Shown: positions 42,677-52,486 of the stretch, piece after piece
Position numbering within the stretch: position 1 is the first letter of the stretch
Layout: the number at the start of each line of letters is the position of its first letter
Assembly: GCA_003216725.1 (NCBI GenBank)
Contig: QCIL01000001.1
Span: forward strand, 102,812-166,811
Length of the DNA: 64,000 nucleotides
Reading direction: 5' to 3'
Origin: Prochlorococcus sp. AG-402-L18
Lineage (GTDB): Bacteria; Cyanobacteriota; Cyanobacteriia; PCC-6307; Cyanobiaceae
Made by a program: the position numbers and the translations under genes
The notes under the pieces: model-generated
The model's input: the letters and a program-made list of their open reading frames with translations, nothing else
Database searches by the model: none
What the model was told of the DNA's origin: nothing

Positions 42677-42784
42677 TCAAACGTAAGCAATATTGATAAG
42701 TGATATACAACCAAGAAATAAAAGCAACAATACTAAAAAACGATTGGACCAAATTCTATTTAAACCACTAAACTTGAAATTCAT
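42677..42784 (-). CDS. Predicted 35-aa membrane microprotein
   Basis: Not in ORF track. MNFKFSGLNRIWSNRFLVLLLLFLGCISLINIAYV*: single hydrophobic helix; ATG overlaps the stop of the preceding microORF (TAATG). Confidence 0.45.
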   Translation of the reverse strand: MNFKFSGLNRIWSNRFLVLLLLFLGCISLINIAYV

Positions 42785-42891
42785 TAAACCCAAGTCCCAC
42801 CATTAGTTACTAATACTGTCATAGTTGTTACTACGACAAAAAGAAAAGGAACAAATTTTAAAGATAACTTTTTAGCTTGAATCTTAGACAT
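42784..42891 (-). CDS. Predicted 35-aa membrane microprotein
   Basis: Not in ORF track. MSKIQAKKLSLKFVPFLFVVVTTMTVLVTNGGTWV*: basic N-terminus plus single hydrophobic helix. Confidence 0.5.
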   Translation of the reverse strand: MSKIQAKKLSLKFVPFLFVVVTTMTVLVTNGGTWV

Positions 42892-43297
42892 AATTTTTTC
42901 TTCAACTATAACATAATATTACTAATCGTGAAGCGTCTAACACGAAATAAAGTCTTTTACTAAAAAATATCTACATAACTGTAACCATTCTGTGTATTAA
43001 TACACATATTTCCTTCCTCTTGTCATTAATCTTGGTATTGACATCGTTTTTTGCAAGATGGTTGACTGCGAGACATAAGGCCAAGTTCTTCGTTGCTATC
43101 TAGATGTAAGATCCATGCAAATATTACTAATTAGATAAGAATTCTGTTTATCATTTTTTACCTTTTAGAATTTATGTGTGGATATTCTGCATTTAAAATT
43201 TAAAAAAAAATGCGGTACTTCCATAGACCCCAAAATAGTGCCAAAAAAGCCTATTTTTGCTATTATTTTCTTAGTTGTTAATTGCTGAGAAAGCAAT

Positions 43298-43379
43298 GGG
43301 AGCGTGGTGAAATTGGTAGACGCACCGCACTCAAAATGCGGCACCTTCGGGTATGTCGGTTCAAGTCCGACCGCTCCCA
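43298..43379 (+). tRNA. tRNA-Leu (anticodon CAA)
   Basis: Acceptor GGGAGCG/CGCTCCC; anticodon arm CCGCA-CTCAAAA-TGCGG; variable arm; T arm GTCGG-TTCAAGT-CCGAC; no encoded CCA. Confidence 0.95.
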
Positions 43380-43384
43380 CTTTG

Positions 43385-44560
43385 ATGAATACTTATAGTC
43401 GATTCAATATATCTTTCAAAAGAGGAAAAGGTTGTTGGTTGTGGGACAAAACAGGTAAAAAATATCTTGATGCAGTTGCGGGTATAGCAACGTGTAGTTT
43501 AGGACATAGCGATGGAGTTTTAAGAAGAAAGTTATCTTCTCAACTAAAAAAGATTCAACACATTTCAAATCTCTATAACATTGAAGAACAAGAACAATTA
43601 AGCAAAACTTTAACGAATATTAGTTGTGCTGAAAGCGTTTTTTTCTGTAACAGTGGAGCGGAAGCAAATGAATCAGCTATTAAATTAATCAAAAAATACG
43701 GAAATAAAACAAATGAAGGTAAAGAATCAATTATTCTTGCAGCAGAATCTAGTTTTCATGGAAGAACATTAGCAGCCTTAAGTGCGACTGGTCAGCCAAA
43801 ATACCACAAAGGTTTCGAACCCATGATTAGAGGGTTCAAATTTTTTAAATTTAATAATTTTGATTCGGTAAAAAAATTATTTGAAGAATGTGAAAATAAT
43901 GATCAAAAAATTTCTGGTGTTTTGGTTGAACCTATACAAGGAGAAGGTGGGGTAATCCCTGGGAATAAAATATTTTTTAAAAGTTTAAGAGAAATATGCG
44001 ATAAATTTAATTCCCTTCTAATATTTGATGAGGTCCAAAGTGGAGTAGGTCGCACTGGGAAAATGTGGGGTTATGAGAATTTAGGAATAGAACCTGATGG
44101 ATTCACTCTTGCTAAAGGTTTAGGCGGAGGTCATGCAATTGGTGCATTATTGGTAAAAGAAAAAGCTAATATTTTTTCTCCTGGAGAGCATGCAAGCACT
44201 TTTGGAGGGAACCCATTCGCCTGTAGGGCTGCCTTAACTGTTTTGGAAGAAATCAATAGAAGAAATCTTCTCAATAATGTTTATTTGAGAGGAGAACAAT
44301 TAAGCGTCGGATTTGAAAAATTGTCAAAAAAATATTCCAATATTATTATCGGTAAAAGAGGTTTAGGTCTCATACAAGGTCTTGTTATAAATGATAAATA
44401 TTTGGATGCAAAAAAAATCACCTTAAAAGCTTTTGATAAAGGATTACTTGTAGTTCCTGCAGGTGGAAACGTCGTTAGAATAGTTCCTCCATTAACTATA
44501 TCTAGACGAGAAATAAACATCCTTTTGGATAAGCTAAATTCTATTTTTGAGGAGATATAG
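43385..44560 (+). CDS. argD: Acetylornithine aminotransferase (start at 43385; the ORF track extends it into the tRNA)
   Basis: MNTYSRFNISFKRGKGCWLWDKTGKKYLDAVAGIATCSLGHSD; FFCNSGAEANESAIKL; LIFDEVQSGVGRTGKMW; TLAKGLGGG; HASTFGGNPFACRAAL. Confidence 0.95.
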   Translation: MNTYSRFNISFKRGKGCWLWDKTGKKYLDAVAGIATCSLGHSDGVLRRKLSSQLKKIQHISNLYNIEEQEQLSKTLTNISCAESVFFCNSGAEANESAIKLIKKYGNKTNEGKESIILAAESSFHGRTLAALSATGQPKYHKGFEPMIRGFKFFKFNNFDSVKKLFEECENNDQKISGVLVEPIQGEGGVIPGNKIFFKSLREICDKFNSLLIFDEVQSGVGRTGKMWGYENLGIEPDGFTLAKGLGGGHAIGALLVKEKANIFSPGEHASTFGGNPFACRAALTVLEEINRRNLLNNVYLRGEQLSVGFEKLSKKYSNIIIGKRGLGLIQGLVINDKYLDAKKITLKAFDKGLLVVPAGGNVVRIVPPLTISRREINILLDKLNSIFEEI

Positions 44561-44571
44561 CTTTTAAAATT

Positions 44572-45804
44572 TTGAAAAATACTAATTTAAAATTTTTTGA
44601 ATCAATATCACCTAAATATGAAAGGGATAATATCAAGTTGGGTTTATTAAGAGTAAAAAAAGTTATTCAAAAAATGGGTAATCCTTGCAGAAATATTCCT
44701 GCTATACAAATTGTTGGAACCAACGGGAAAGGGTCAATTGCAGCATTTTTAGAAAGTATACTTTTTGTAGCCAATAAGAATTTTGGTGTAACAACTTCTC
44801 CTCACCTTTTTGATATATCTGAGAGGATAAGAATTAATAAGGTAAATATTAACAAAACTGATTTTGAAGAAATTTATAGAAGAATAGAAAAAAATTTTTC
44901 AAATTATGGATTAACTCCTTTTGAAAAAATTATTTGCTGTGCACTCAATCATTTCAATGAAAAGAAAGTTGAACTGCTCATTCTTGAAGCAGGCTTAGGG
45001 GGACGATTAGACGCGACAACAGCTCATAAATTAAGGCCAATAATAGCTATTGGGAACATTGGCCTAGATCATAAAGAATTTCTGGGAGATACAATTGAAA
45101 AAATTGCCAAGGAAAAATTAGCTGTTATTGAAAAAGACTCAATTGTTATCTCTAGCAATCAAAACAGTCAAGTTGAAAATTTAATAAATAAAAAAGTTAA
45201 AGATGTTGGAGCAGAAATAATCTGGAAAGATTCAATCTCAAGCCGGTATGAGCTTGGATTAAGAGGAACTTTCCAAAAGCAAAATGCATCAGTCGCTGTT
45301 GGGGCAATTGAAGCTCTAAATAAATTGGGATTTAAGATTAAAGAAAAATATATTTATGAAGGTCTGAAAAAAGCAACTTGGAATGGAAGGCTAGAAATAA
45401 TTAATTATTTAAACAAAAAAATACTTGTAGATTGTGCGCATAATTATCCTGCCGCAAAAGCTCTCTCAAATGAACGGAACAATTGGGAAAATGAACAGAA
45501 AGGAATTTATTGGATTTTAGGTGTGCAAAAACAAAAAGATATTTACTCAATACTAAAAACACTTCTAGATAAAAATGATCACTTATTACTTGTGCCAGTA
45601 CCCAACCAACCTAGTTGGAAGTTAAAAGATTTATCCGAGATTAACGATATTAACTTTCAAAAAATAATTGAGTTTGAGTCATTTGAGTTTGCAATTAAAT
45701 ATTTATTTACCCTTGAAAAATGGCCAATTAATCATCCTGTTCTAACAGGTTCTATTTTTTTAGTCGCAGAATTTATTAAATTTTCAAATACACGTAAATA
45801 TTAA
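44572..45804 (+). CDS. folC: Folylpolyglutamate synthase / dihydrofolate synthase (TTG start)
   Basis: IQIVGTNGKGSIAAFLESIL; TSPHLFDISERIRIN; LEAGLGGRLDATTA; NIGLDHKEFLGDTIEKIAKEKL. Confidence 0.94.
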   Translation: MKNTNLKFFESISPKYERDNIKLGLLRVKKVIQKMGNPCRNIPAIQIVGTNGKGSIAAFLESILFVANKNFGVTTSPHLFDISERIRINKVNINKTDFEEIYRRIEKNFSNYGLTPFEKIICCALNHFNEKKVELLILEAGLGGRLDATTAHKLRPIIAIGNIGLDHKEFLGDTIEKIAKEKLAVIEKDSIVISSNQNSQVENLINKKVKDVGAEIIWKDSISSRYELGLRGTFQKQNASVAVGAIEALNKLGFKIKEKYIYEGLKKATWNGRLEIINYLNKKILVDCAHNYPAAKALSNERNNWENEQKGIYWILGVQKQKDIYSILKTLLDKNDHLLLVPVPNQPSWKLKDLSEINDINFQKIIEFESFEFAIKYLFTLEKWPINHPVLTGSIFLVAEFIKFSNTRKY

Positions 45805-47156
45805 ATATTAAATTTTTCTTTTATTGCCCAACCCTCCAATTTCCCTGGATTTAATAGCCCTTTATCATCAAATTTTAATTTCGCTTTTACCTGGTCAGCG
45901 TCAACCACTCCAAGGCCTCCGCCTTCGACAGTTAAAACATGGGGATTAAAAATAAACGCACCAAGTTTTTTACAATCATTCATTATTTCGTTTAATTCCT
46001 CTACCCCATTCCACTTTAATACTGGCAAAGCAGCTAATCTTGGTGATCCTTGCTGAGAGACTGCCTCTATATGCCAAAGAACTTTTTTACCCCATTTTTT
46101 TCTCAAAAAATTAATTAATTCAAATTCATTATTCTGTGGCAGAAGCATCTGTAAATATGTCCAATTTTTATCCCTAGACCTCATATGGAGAGTTGTATGA
46201 TTCCATACGACTTCAGAAATTCCATTAACTAGTTTTTCTTCTTCTCCCAGGAGCGAAGATTCAACTTTAAATTTTTTACAAATCATATCTATTGTTTTGA
46301 TTCCTCCAAGAGTAGATTGAATTAATATCTTGTGACTTATCGATTTACTTTTAAACCATCTTGGCATTTGATCTACAATTTCTTCTTCAAGAATTGCTCC
46401 AAGTTTTAGATCAATTGCTGCACTAGTAAGAGTTTTTAATATTTTTATTGCTTTTTCAAGTTCAGTACAATCTATAACTATTGAATACCAACTATGTTTA
46501 ATATCAGTAGCAAGTAATAAAGAAGTAATAATTCCATTGGTCCCGTAAGCATGATTTAGAGGTTCAGATTCTTCTGCATCAAACTTTAATAATTCAGGTT
46601 TCTCATTCATTGTTATTGCTTCTAAACCTATAAGATTGCCAGGATCTCTCAAGAATCCCCATCTAATCGATCCAATACCTCCTGATCCACCTGCAATAAA
46701 TCCTCCAATTGTAGCGGTTTTCCAAGTACTTGGAAGCAACCTTAATTCCCTCCCATATTTCTCTAATTGTTTGTTCAAATCTACCATTAAACAACCAGAC
46801 TGTACTTTCACAAAACCCGTTTCAGGATCAAAATCTTCTAGCTTATTAAATCGACTCATCTGCATAACAACTCCTTTGAACAAAGGAACCGCTTGTCCAT
46901 AATTGCCTGTACCTGAACCTCTTAAAGTAAGTGGTATATCAAATTCCCAACAAATTTCTGCTACTTTTTTCACTGAACTATGATTACCTGGTCTTACTAC
47001 CAAATCAGCGATACATCCATCCAATTTTTCAGAAAGAATTGGAGAATAATTATAAAAATCTTTTGAGAGTCTTTTTACGTCTGATTCGCTCTCAATAATC
47101 TCTAAATTATCCACTGTCTTTAATTTATTTATAAATTTTAAATTACTTAATGTCAT
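45801..47156 (-). CDS. FAD-binding (GlcD/glycolate oxidase-like) oxidoreductase
   Basis: FAD_binding_4 motifs: VVRPGNHSSVKKVAEICWEFDIPLTLRGSGTGNYGQAVPLFKGVVMQMSRFN; TIGGFIAGGSGGIGSIRWGFLRDPG. Confidence 0.85.
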   Translation of the reverse strand: MTLSNLKFINKLKTVDNLEIIESESDVKRLSKDFYNYSPILSEKLDGCIADLVVRPGNHSSVKKVAEICWEFDIPLTLRGSGTGNYGQAVPLFKGVVMQMSRFNKLEDFDPETGFVKVQSGCLMVDLNKQLEKYGRELRLLPSTWKTATIGGFIAGGSGGIGSIRWGFLRDPGNLIGLEAITMNEKPELLKFDAEESEPLNHAYGTNGIITSLLLATDIKHSWYSIVIDCTELEKAIKILKTLTSAAIDLKLGAILEEEIVDQMPRWFKSKSISHKILIQSTLGGIKTIDMICKKFKVESSLLGEEEKLVNGISEVVWNHTTLHMRSRDKNWTYLQMLLPQNNEFELINFLRKKWGKKVLWHIEAVSQQGSPRLAALPVLKWNGVEELNEIMNDCKKLGAFIFNPHVLTVEGGGLGVVDADQVKAKLKFDDKGLLNPGKLEGWAIKEKFNI

Positions 47157-47193
47157 TAAAATATTTTACAATGTTTTTTTATAAATTAGTCTA

Positions 47194-48426
47194 TTAGCGA
47201 TATAAAACGCCTTTTATAAATACTTTTCTTTTTAAACTGCTTGCAAAAACATCTGCCCAACGCTGTCCATCTAATATCACGAAATCAGCAGGGCAACCTT
47301 TTTTAACTAAACCATCCCAACTTAAATTTAATAATCTGCTTGGAGCTAAAAAAAGAGAAGATAGTGTCATTCTCTCCCAAGGATTAAGTTGAAGCATAGG
47401 TATTGCACAGGACATCATATAAAAGGGATCAAAATTACCAAATGGGTACCATGGATCCTGAACATTATCACTTCCGATAGAAACATCAACAAATGATTTT
47501 TGTAATTGCTTTATTGGAGCAACTGGTCTTTTTAAAGAGTTAGTTTTACAATTACGATTAAGCAACCAAAAGTTCGTCAAGGGTAGAGCAATAACTTTAA
47601 TATTCTTATCAGCCATTTTTTTTCCAAAATATATTATCTCTCTATCTTTAAGAAACATAAGACTACTCAAATGACTACAAGTAACTGGAACACTAATTTG
47701 AAATTTGTCCATTGTTTCTAATAAAACTTTTATTCCTGCTCCAGGTTTAATAATTGATTCGTCTATATGTAAATCAATTTCTAATTTATATTTATCAGCG
47801 AGAATAAGCATCTTTGAGAGAAATTTGGTTGTCTCTTTCTTATTAAAAGGGGGCACAACAACCCCTCCTAAAATTCCTCCATGAGAAGATAGTAATCTTG
47901 CCAATTCTTCTCCATTTGAAGAATCCCAGAATTTCAATGGGGCTAAAGCAACTAATTGCAATATCAACTCAGAAGATAATTTTTTTTGTAATTTAAAAAG
48001 TTCAATCCAGATATCAATTCCTTGACTTTGATATGTATCAATATGACTTCTAATAGCTCTGTAACCATTTTTTATAGCAATTGATAATGATTTCTCAACT
48101 CTCTCAATGACCTTATCTGTAGTTCTAGTTTTATGTTCTTTAAGATTTACTGATAATGCATCTCCATAGTTTGATGCGAGATTAGGAAAAGCCTCCCATG
48201 TGAAAGATTTATCAATATGTGAGTGAGTTTCAACGAATCTTGGAAAAAGAAGATTTTTTGGCCTCTCATTTTTATTTTTTAGAGGCTTTAATTCAGTAAC
48301 AAATCCATTATCCCAAGTTATTGAAACTGAACATAAACCCTCTATATCAGTATTGAGGTTATTAAAGTCTTCTATTGAACAAAGGGTTCTGGGAATTAGA
48401 ACCTCAGCTTTACCGGAATTATTCAA
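47194..48426 (-). CDS. Amidohydrolase, cytosine deaminase-like
   Basis: FPRFVETHSHIDKSFTW; HIDESIIKPGAGIKVL; VTCSHLSSL; SIGSDNVQDPWYPFGNFDP. Confidence 0.82.
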   Translation of the reverse strand: MNNSGKAEVLIPRTLCSIEDFNNLNTDIEGLCSVSITWDNGFVTELKPLKNKNERPKNLLFPRFVETHSHIDKSFTWEAFPNLASNYGDALSVNLKEHKTRTTDKVIERVEKSLSIAIKNGYRAIRSHIDTYQSQGIDIWIELFKLQKKLSSELILQLVALAPLKFWDSSNGEELARLLSSHGGILGGVVVPPFNKKETTKFLSKMLILADKYKLEIDLHIDESIIKPGAGIKVLLETMDKFQISVPVTCSHLSSLMFLKDREIIYFGKKMADKNIKVIALPLTNFWLLNRNCKTNSLKRPVAPIKQLQKSFVDVSIGSDNVQDPWYPFGNFDPFYMMSCAIPMLQLNPWERMTLSSLFLAPSRLLNLSWDGLVKKGCPADFVILDGQRWADVFASSLKRKVFIKGVLYR

Positions 48427-48554
48427 GTTTTTGATTTTTATTTTATTTTAAAACATAAGAAAACTTACTGAATAAAAAAAATAATTCAAATTTCCCAAAA
48501 AGATAAAAATAACTATGAAATATTGCCCTTTAGTTGTTAAATTTATAGATGTGA

Positions 48555-48628
48555 GGCGGGCGTCGCCAAGTGGTTAAGGCAGCGGCTTGTGGCGCCGCTA
48601 TTCGGGGGTTCGAATCCCCTCGCTCGCC
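48555..48628 (+). tRNA. tRNA-His (anticodon GTG)
   Basis: Acceptor GCGGGCG/CGCTCGC with extra 5' G opposite C73; anticodon arm GCGGC-TTGTGGC-GCCGC; T arm GGGGG-TTCGAAT-CCCCT/C. Confidence 0.94.
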
Positions 48629-48699
48629 CTTAAAAAATTACAGCAAAATCTTAAAATTGTAATTTTAAAATTTAAGAATCATTAGAATTTCTTGGCAAA

Positions 48700-50091
48700 G
48701 TGCTCACAACAACAAAACTAGACAAAACAAATTTTCAAAAAAACTCAACTATTGGAAGTTATTGGATAACAACATTTGGATGTCAAATGAACAAAGCTGA
48801 TTCTGAGAGAATGGCTGGAACTTTAGAAAAAATGGGTTACACCAAGGCAACTGATGAACTAGAAGCTGATTTGGTCCTATATAATACATGCACAATTAGA
48901 GATAATGCGGAACAAAAAGTTTATAGCTTTCTTGGAAGACAAGTAAAAAGAAAGCACAAACTACCAGGTTTAAAACTTGTTGTTGCAGGTTGCCTTGCTC
49001 AGCAAGAAGGAGAGTCATTACTCAGAAGAGTGCCAGAACTTGATTTGGTAATGGGTCCTCAGCACGTCAATAATCTTGAGAATCTTCTAGGGAGAGTTGA
49101 TTTAGGTAATCAAGTTGCTGCTACAGAGGAAACCTTTATTTCTGAAGACATAACAAATGCGAGGAGAGAAAGCTCTATTTGTGGTTGGGTTAATATCATC
49201 TATGGATGTAATGAAAGATGTTCTTACTGTGTAGTTCCTTCAGTAAGAGGGAAAGAGCAATCAAGATATCCTAATGCGATAAAAAGTGAAATACAAAAAT
49301 TAGCGGATAATAATTTTAAAGAAATTACTCTTTTGGGACAGAATATTGATGCTTATGGAAGGGATCTTCCCGGCACTACAAAAGAGGGAAGAAAAGAAAA
49401 TACCCTAACTGATCTTTTATATTATATTCATGATGTTAATGGAATTAGCAGAATAAGATTTGCGACCAGTCATCCAAGATATTTTTCAAAAAGATTGATT
49501 AAAGCATGTTACGAACTAGATAAAGTTTGTGAACATTTTCATATCCCTTTCCAAAGTGGAAATGATGAAATTTTAAAGTTAATGTCTAGAGGATACACTA
49601 TTAAAAAGTATAAAAACATCATTGAAAATATAAGATCATTAATGCCCGATGCATCAATTACAGCAGATGCTATAGTTGCTTTCCCAGGTGAAACAGAACA
49701 ACAGTTTCAAGATACATTGAGCTTAATAACGGATATTGGATTTGATCAAGTAAATACAGCAGCATACTCGCCTAGACCAAATACTCCAGCAGCACTTTGG
49801 ACTAATCAAATCCCTGAAAAAGTAAAAAAAGCTAGATTACAGGAAATTAATGCATTGGTAGAGACAACTGCCAGGAAAAGAAACGAAAGATACATAAATA
49901 ATATTGAAAGCATTTTAATTGAGGGTTTAAATCCAAAAAATTCTTCACAAATAATGGGTAGAACGAGGACGAATAGATTAACTTTCGTAGAGATCCCTAA
50001 AAACATCAAATTTAACTTTTTATTAGGTGATGAGATCGATGTCAAAATCAATAAGGCGCGACCTTTTTCTTTGACAGGTGAACTCTGCTAA
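48700..50091 (+). CDS. miaB: tRNA-2-methylthio-N6-dimethylallyladenosine synthase
   Basis: [23 protein letters not shown]; radical [45 protein letters not shown]-like C-terminus. Confidence 0.96.
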   Translation: MLTTTKLDKTNFQKNSTIGSYWITTFGCQMNKADSERMAGTLEKMGYTKATDELEADLVLYNTCTIRDNAEQKVYSFLGRQVKRKHKLPGLKLVVAGCLAQQEGESLLRRVPELDLVMGPQHVNNLENLLGRVDLGNQVAATEETFISEDITNARRESSICGWVNIIYGCNERCSYCVVPSVRGKEQSRYPNAIKSEIQKLADNNFKEITLLGQNIDAYGRDLPGTTKEGRKENTLTDLLYYIHDVNGISRIRFATSHPRYFSKRLIKACYELDKVCEHFHIPFQSGNDEILKLMSRGYTIKKYKNIIENIRSLMPDASITADAIVAFPGETEQQFQDTLSLITDIGFDQVNTAAYSPRPNTPAALWTNQIPEKVKKARLQEINALVETTARKRNERYINNIESILIEGLNPKNSSQIMGRTRTNRLTFVEIPKNIKFNFLLGDEIDVKINKARPFSLTGELC

Positions 50092-50104
50092 TGAGTTTTT
50101 TTAA

Positions 50105-51172
50105 ATGATAAGGGAAAAGAAAAAATGTGTTGGACTAATATTTGGTGGTTATTCCAATGAACATAATGTATCTATATCCTCTGCTAAAACTGTTTTTAAG
50201 GCCTTTAATTCAAAACTAAATAAAGATTCCTATACGATTAAAGCCTTTTACATTAACAAATACGGTGATTGGCTTGATAGTGATCTATCACTGAAAATTC
50301 TAATTGGTGAAATAAAAAACAATACAACAAAAGAAAAAGTGATTTTTAATCAAGAAAAAATTAACTTCCTTGATGGAATTGAATTTGAAAATGTCGATAT
50401 CTGGTTTCCTATTCTACATGGACAAAATGGTGAAGATGGATCAATTCATGGATTACTTAAATTTACGAAAAAACCTCTAGTCGGATGCGGAATTTTAGGC
50501 TCTGCTCTTGGGATGGATAAAATATTAATGAAAACAATCTTCTCAAATCTTAAAATTCCACAAGTTAATTTTCTAGTTTTTCAAAATAATGACTTTAAAA
50601 ATAAAAAAGTAAAAAATAATTTAATTAACGAGATTATCAAACAACTAAAATTTCCTGTTTTTGTTAAACCTTCCAATTCTGGCTCATCTCTAGGGATTTC
50701 AAAAGTGATAAATAAATCAGAAATTTCCCAAGCTTTAGAAAAAGCTTGGGAAATAGATTCAAGAATTCTGATAGAAGAGGGATTAGAGGTTAGAGAACTT
50801 GAATGCGGTATTATTGGAAATTCAAAACTTTTAATGTCTGAGATTGGTGAGGTGACATATGAAACTGATTGGTATGATTACAATTCAAAATACAATTTAA
50901 ATAATAAAATAACTATCCCAGCAGAAATAAATTCTGAAATCAAAGAACAAATAAAAGAAATTGCTATAAAAAGTTGTAAAGCATTAAATATTTTCGGTTT
51001 TGCAAGGGTAGATTTTTTTTTAGAAAAACATTCAAACAAAATTTTTTTAAACGAAATAAATACAATCCCTGGTTTTACCAACAAAAGTATGTTTCCAATG
51101 CTTTGGAATGCTTCAGGTTTAAATATTGATCAACTTATAGCTAAACTGATAGATATATCTCTAGATTCATAG
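50105..51172 (+). CDS. ddl: D-alanine--D-alanine ligase
   Basis: GLIFGGYSNEHNVSISSAKTV; FPILHGQNGEDGSIHGLL; FVKPSNSGSSLGISKV; FLNEINTIPGFTNKSMFPMLW. Confidence 0.96.
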   Translation: MIREKKKCVGLIFGGYSNEHNVSISSAKTVFKAFNSKLNKDSYTIKAFYINKYGDWLDSDLSLKILIGEIKNNTTKEKVIFNQEKINFLDGIEFENVDIWFPILHGQNGEDGSIHGLLKFTKKPLVGCGILGSALGMDKILMKTIFSNLKIPQVNFLVFQNNDFKNKKVKNNLINEIIKQLKFPVFVKPSNSGSSLGISKVINKSEISQALEKAWEIDSRILIEEGLEVRELECGIIGNSKLLMSEIGEVTYETDWYDYNSKYNLNNKITIPAEINSEIKEQIKEIAIKSCKALNIFGFARVDFFLEKHSNKIFLNEINTIPGFTNKSMFPMLWNASGLNIDQLIAKLIDISLDS

Positions 51173-51182
51173 ATAAAATCAA

Positions 51183-51593
51183 ATGTTGCATGGACTTCTC
51201 TGGTTACCATTACTTTTAATCTTTGTTTTATTAACTGCGCTTGGGTGGTTAGAGAGGAGAAGGCAAAATCTTTTTAGGAATTGGGCTGACGGTTCTGAAC
51301 TATGTAAGCTAGATAGTTCGGGAGCAGCTTATCTAAAAAATGGAGAATTAAAATGGAGTGCTTTTGAAGCAGGCATGTTCGAAGAAAAAGATAGTTTTGT
51401 AATCAAAAAACTTGAATTAGTGGAATTAATGGCTTTGACATCCGGCGACGCTCCGCTTACAAATGAATCCCAAGGGAAATGTAGACTGAGACTTGTAGGA
51501 GATGGGAAAGAGATGGATGTGCCATTTTCAGATGCAGACAGAGCTCGAGAATGGATGGATCAACTTATGGAAAAGGCTAGATGTGATTTGTGA
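51183..51593 (+). CDS. Conserved cyanobacterial hypothetical membrane-anchored protein
   Basis: 136 aa with N-terminal TM; located between ddl and ftsQ. Confidence 0.7.
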   Translation: MLHGLLWLPLLLIFVLLTALGWLERRRQNLFRNWADGSELCKLDSSGAAYLKNGELKWSAFEAGMFEEKDSFVIKKLELVELMALTSGDAPLTNESQGKCRLRLVGDGKEMDVPFSDADRAREWMDQLMEKARCDL

Positions 51594-52309
51594 AAGTTCG
51601 ACGTAGATCCAAAAAAAATAACCCAATCTTATTAATCTTATTATTTTTAACAACTTTTTTAACGATGAAAATCTTTAAAAAAGTTGAAATTAATAATATT
51701 AAAATCTACGGAAGTGAATTATTTTCAAAAGAAGATCTTGTTGCAAACTCTTCTTTAAATCTACCAACCAAATTAATATTTGTTAAAACCAGATATGTTG
51801 AAACAGAGTTAAAAAAAAATTTATTTCTTGAAGATGTTTCTGTCAGAAGAGAAATATTACCTTTTGGTTTAAAAATTCGTATTCAAACTAGAACCCCAGT
51901 AGCTTTAGGTGTAACCATCATTCAAGGTAAAAATATAAAGGGTTTTGTAGATGAAGAAGGATATTTTATAAAAAAAAATTATACTGATAAAAATCTTAGT
52001 GAATTTCCATGTAAAGTTCTTGGTTGGAAAGAAGAATATAGAAAACAATTATCAAAAATTCTTAGTTATCAAAAAAATAATGATATTCAATTTATAACTA
52101 TAAATTTCTCCCCTAATGGTTTTTTAACATTAGAGGAAAAAAGTTTGAAAAAATTATTACTTGGATTTAATCCAAACATCATAGAGACTCAATTGAAGAT
52201 AATAAGTGAGCTTAAAAATCAACCTAAGGTTATAGGCTTATACGAAAAAATTGATAATATCGATCTGACTGACCCTAGAAATCCAAGAATTAAAGTGTTC
52301 AAACCCTAA
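51590..52309 (+). CDS. ftsQ: Cell division protein FtsQ (POTRA domain)
   Basis: N-terminal TM; POTRA-like VEINNIKIYGSELFSKEDLVANSSLNLP...; position between ddl and ftsZ. ORF begins with GTG. Confidence 0.85.
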   Translation: MKVRRRSKKNNPILLILLFLTTFLTMKIFKKVEINNIKIYGSELFSKEDLVANSSLNLPTKLIFVKTRYVETELKKNLFLEDVSVRREILPFGLKIRIQTRTPVALGVTIIQGKNIKGFVDEEGYFIKKNYTDKNLSEFPCKVLGWKEEYRKQLSKILSYQKNNDIQFITINFSPNGFLTLEEKSLKKLLLGFNPNIIETQLKIISELKNQPKVIGLYEKIDNIDLTDPRNPRIKVFKP

Positions 52310-52486
52310 TATTTGAAAACAAATTTTATATAAACTTTTTTGATAAGTAAAGTATTTATGGGGGTTTTGCTTACTAACTTGCTTTTTAAAGAAATTAATT
52401 TTTAAGGACTTATATCAAAAAAATCCTAAATATGAGCTTAGTGTGTTCATAATGCACCCAATACTAGTATTTGATTTTATTTAGAG

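Noticed and set aside
43165-43380. 71-aa minus-strand ORF MGAVGLEPTYPKVPHFECGAS...
   Set aside because: Antisense of tRNA-Leu, a common artefactual ORF.
43304-43384. ORF track extends argD upstream as MVKLVDAPHSKCGTFGYVGSSPTAPTL
   Set aside because: This is read-through of the tRNA-Leu gene (43298-43379); the real argD start is ATG 43385.
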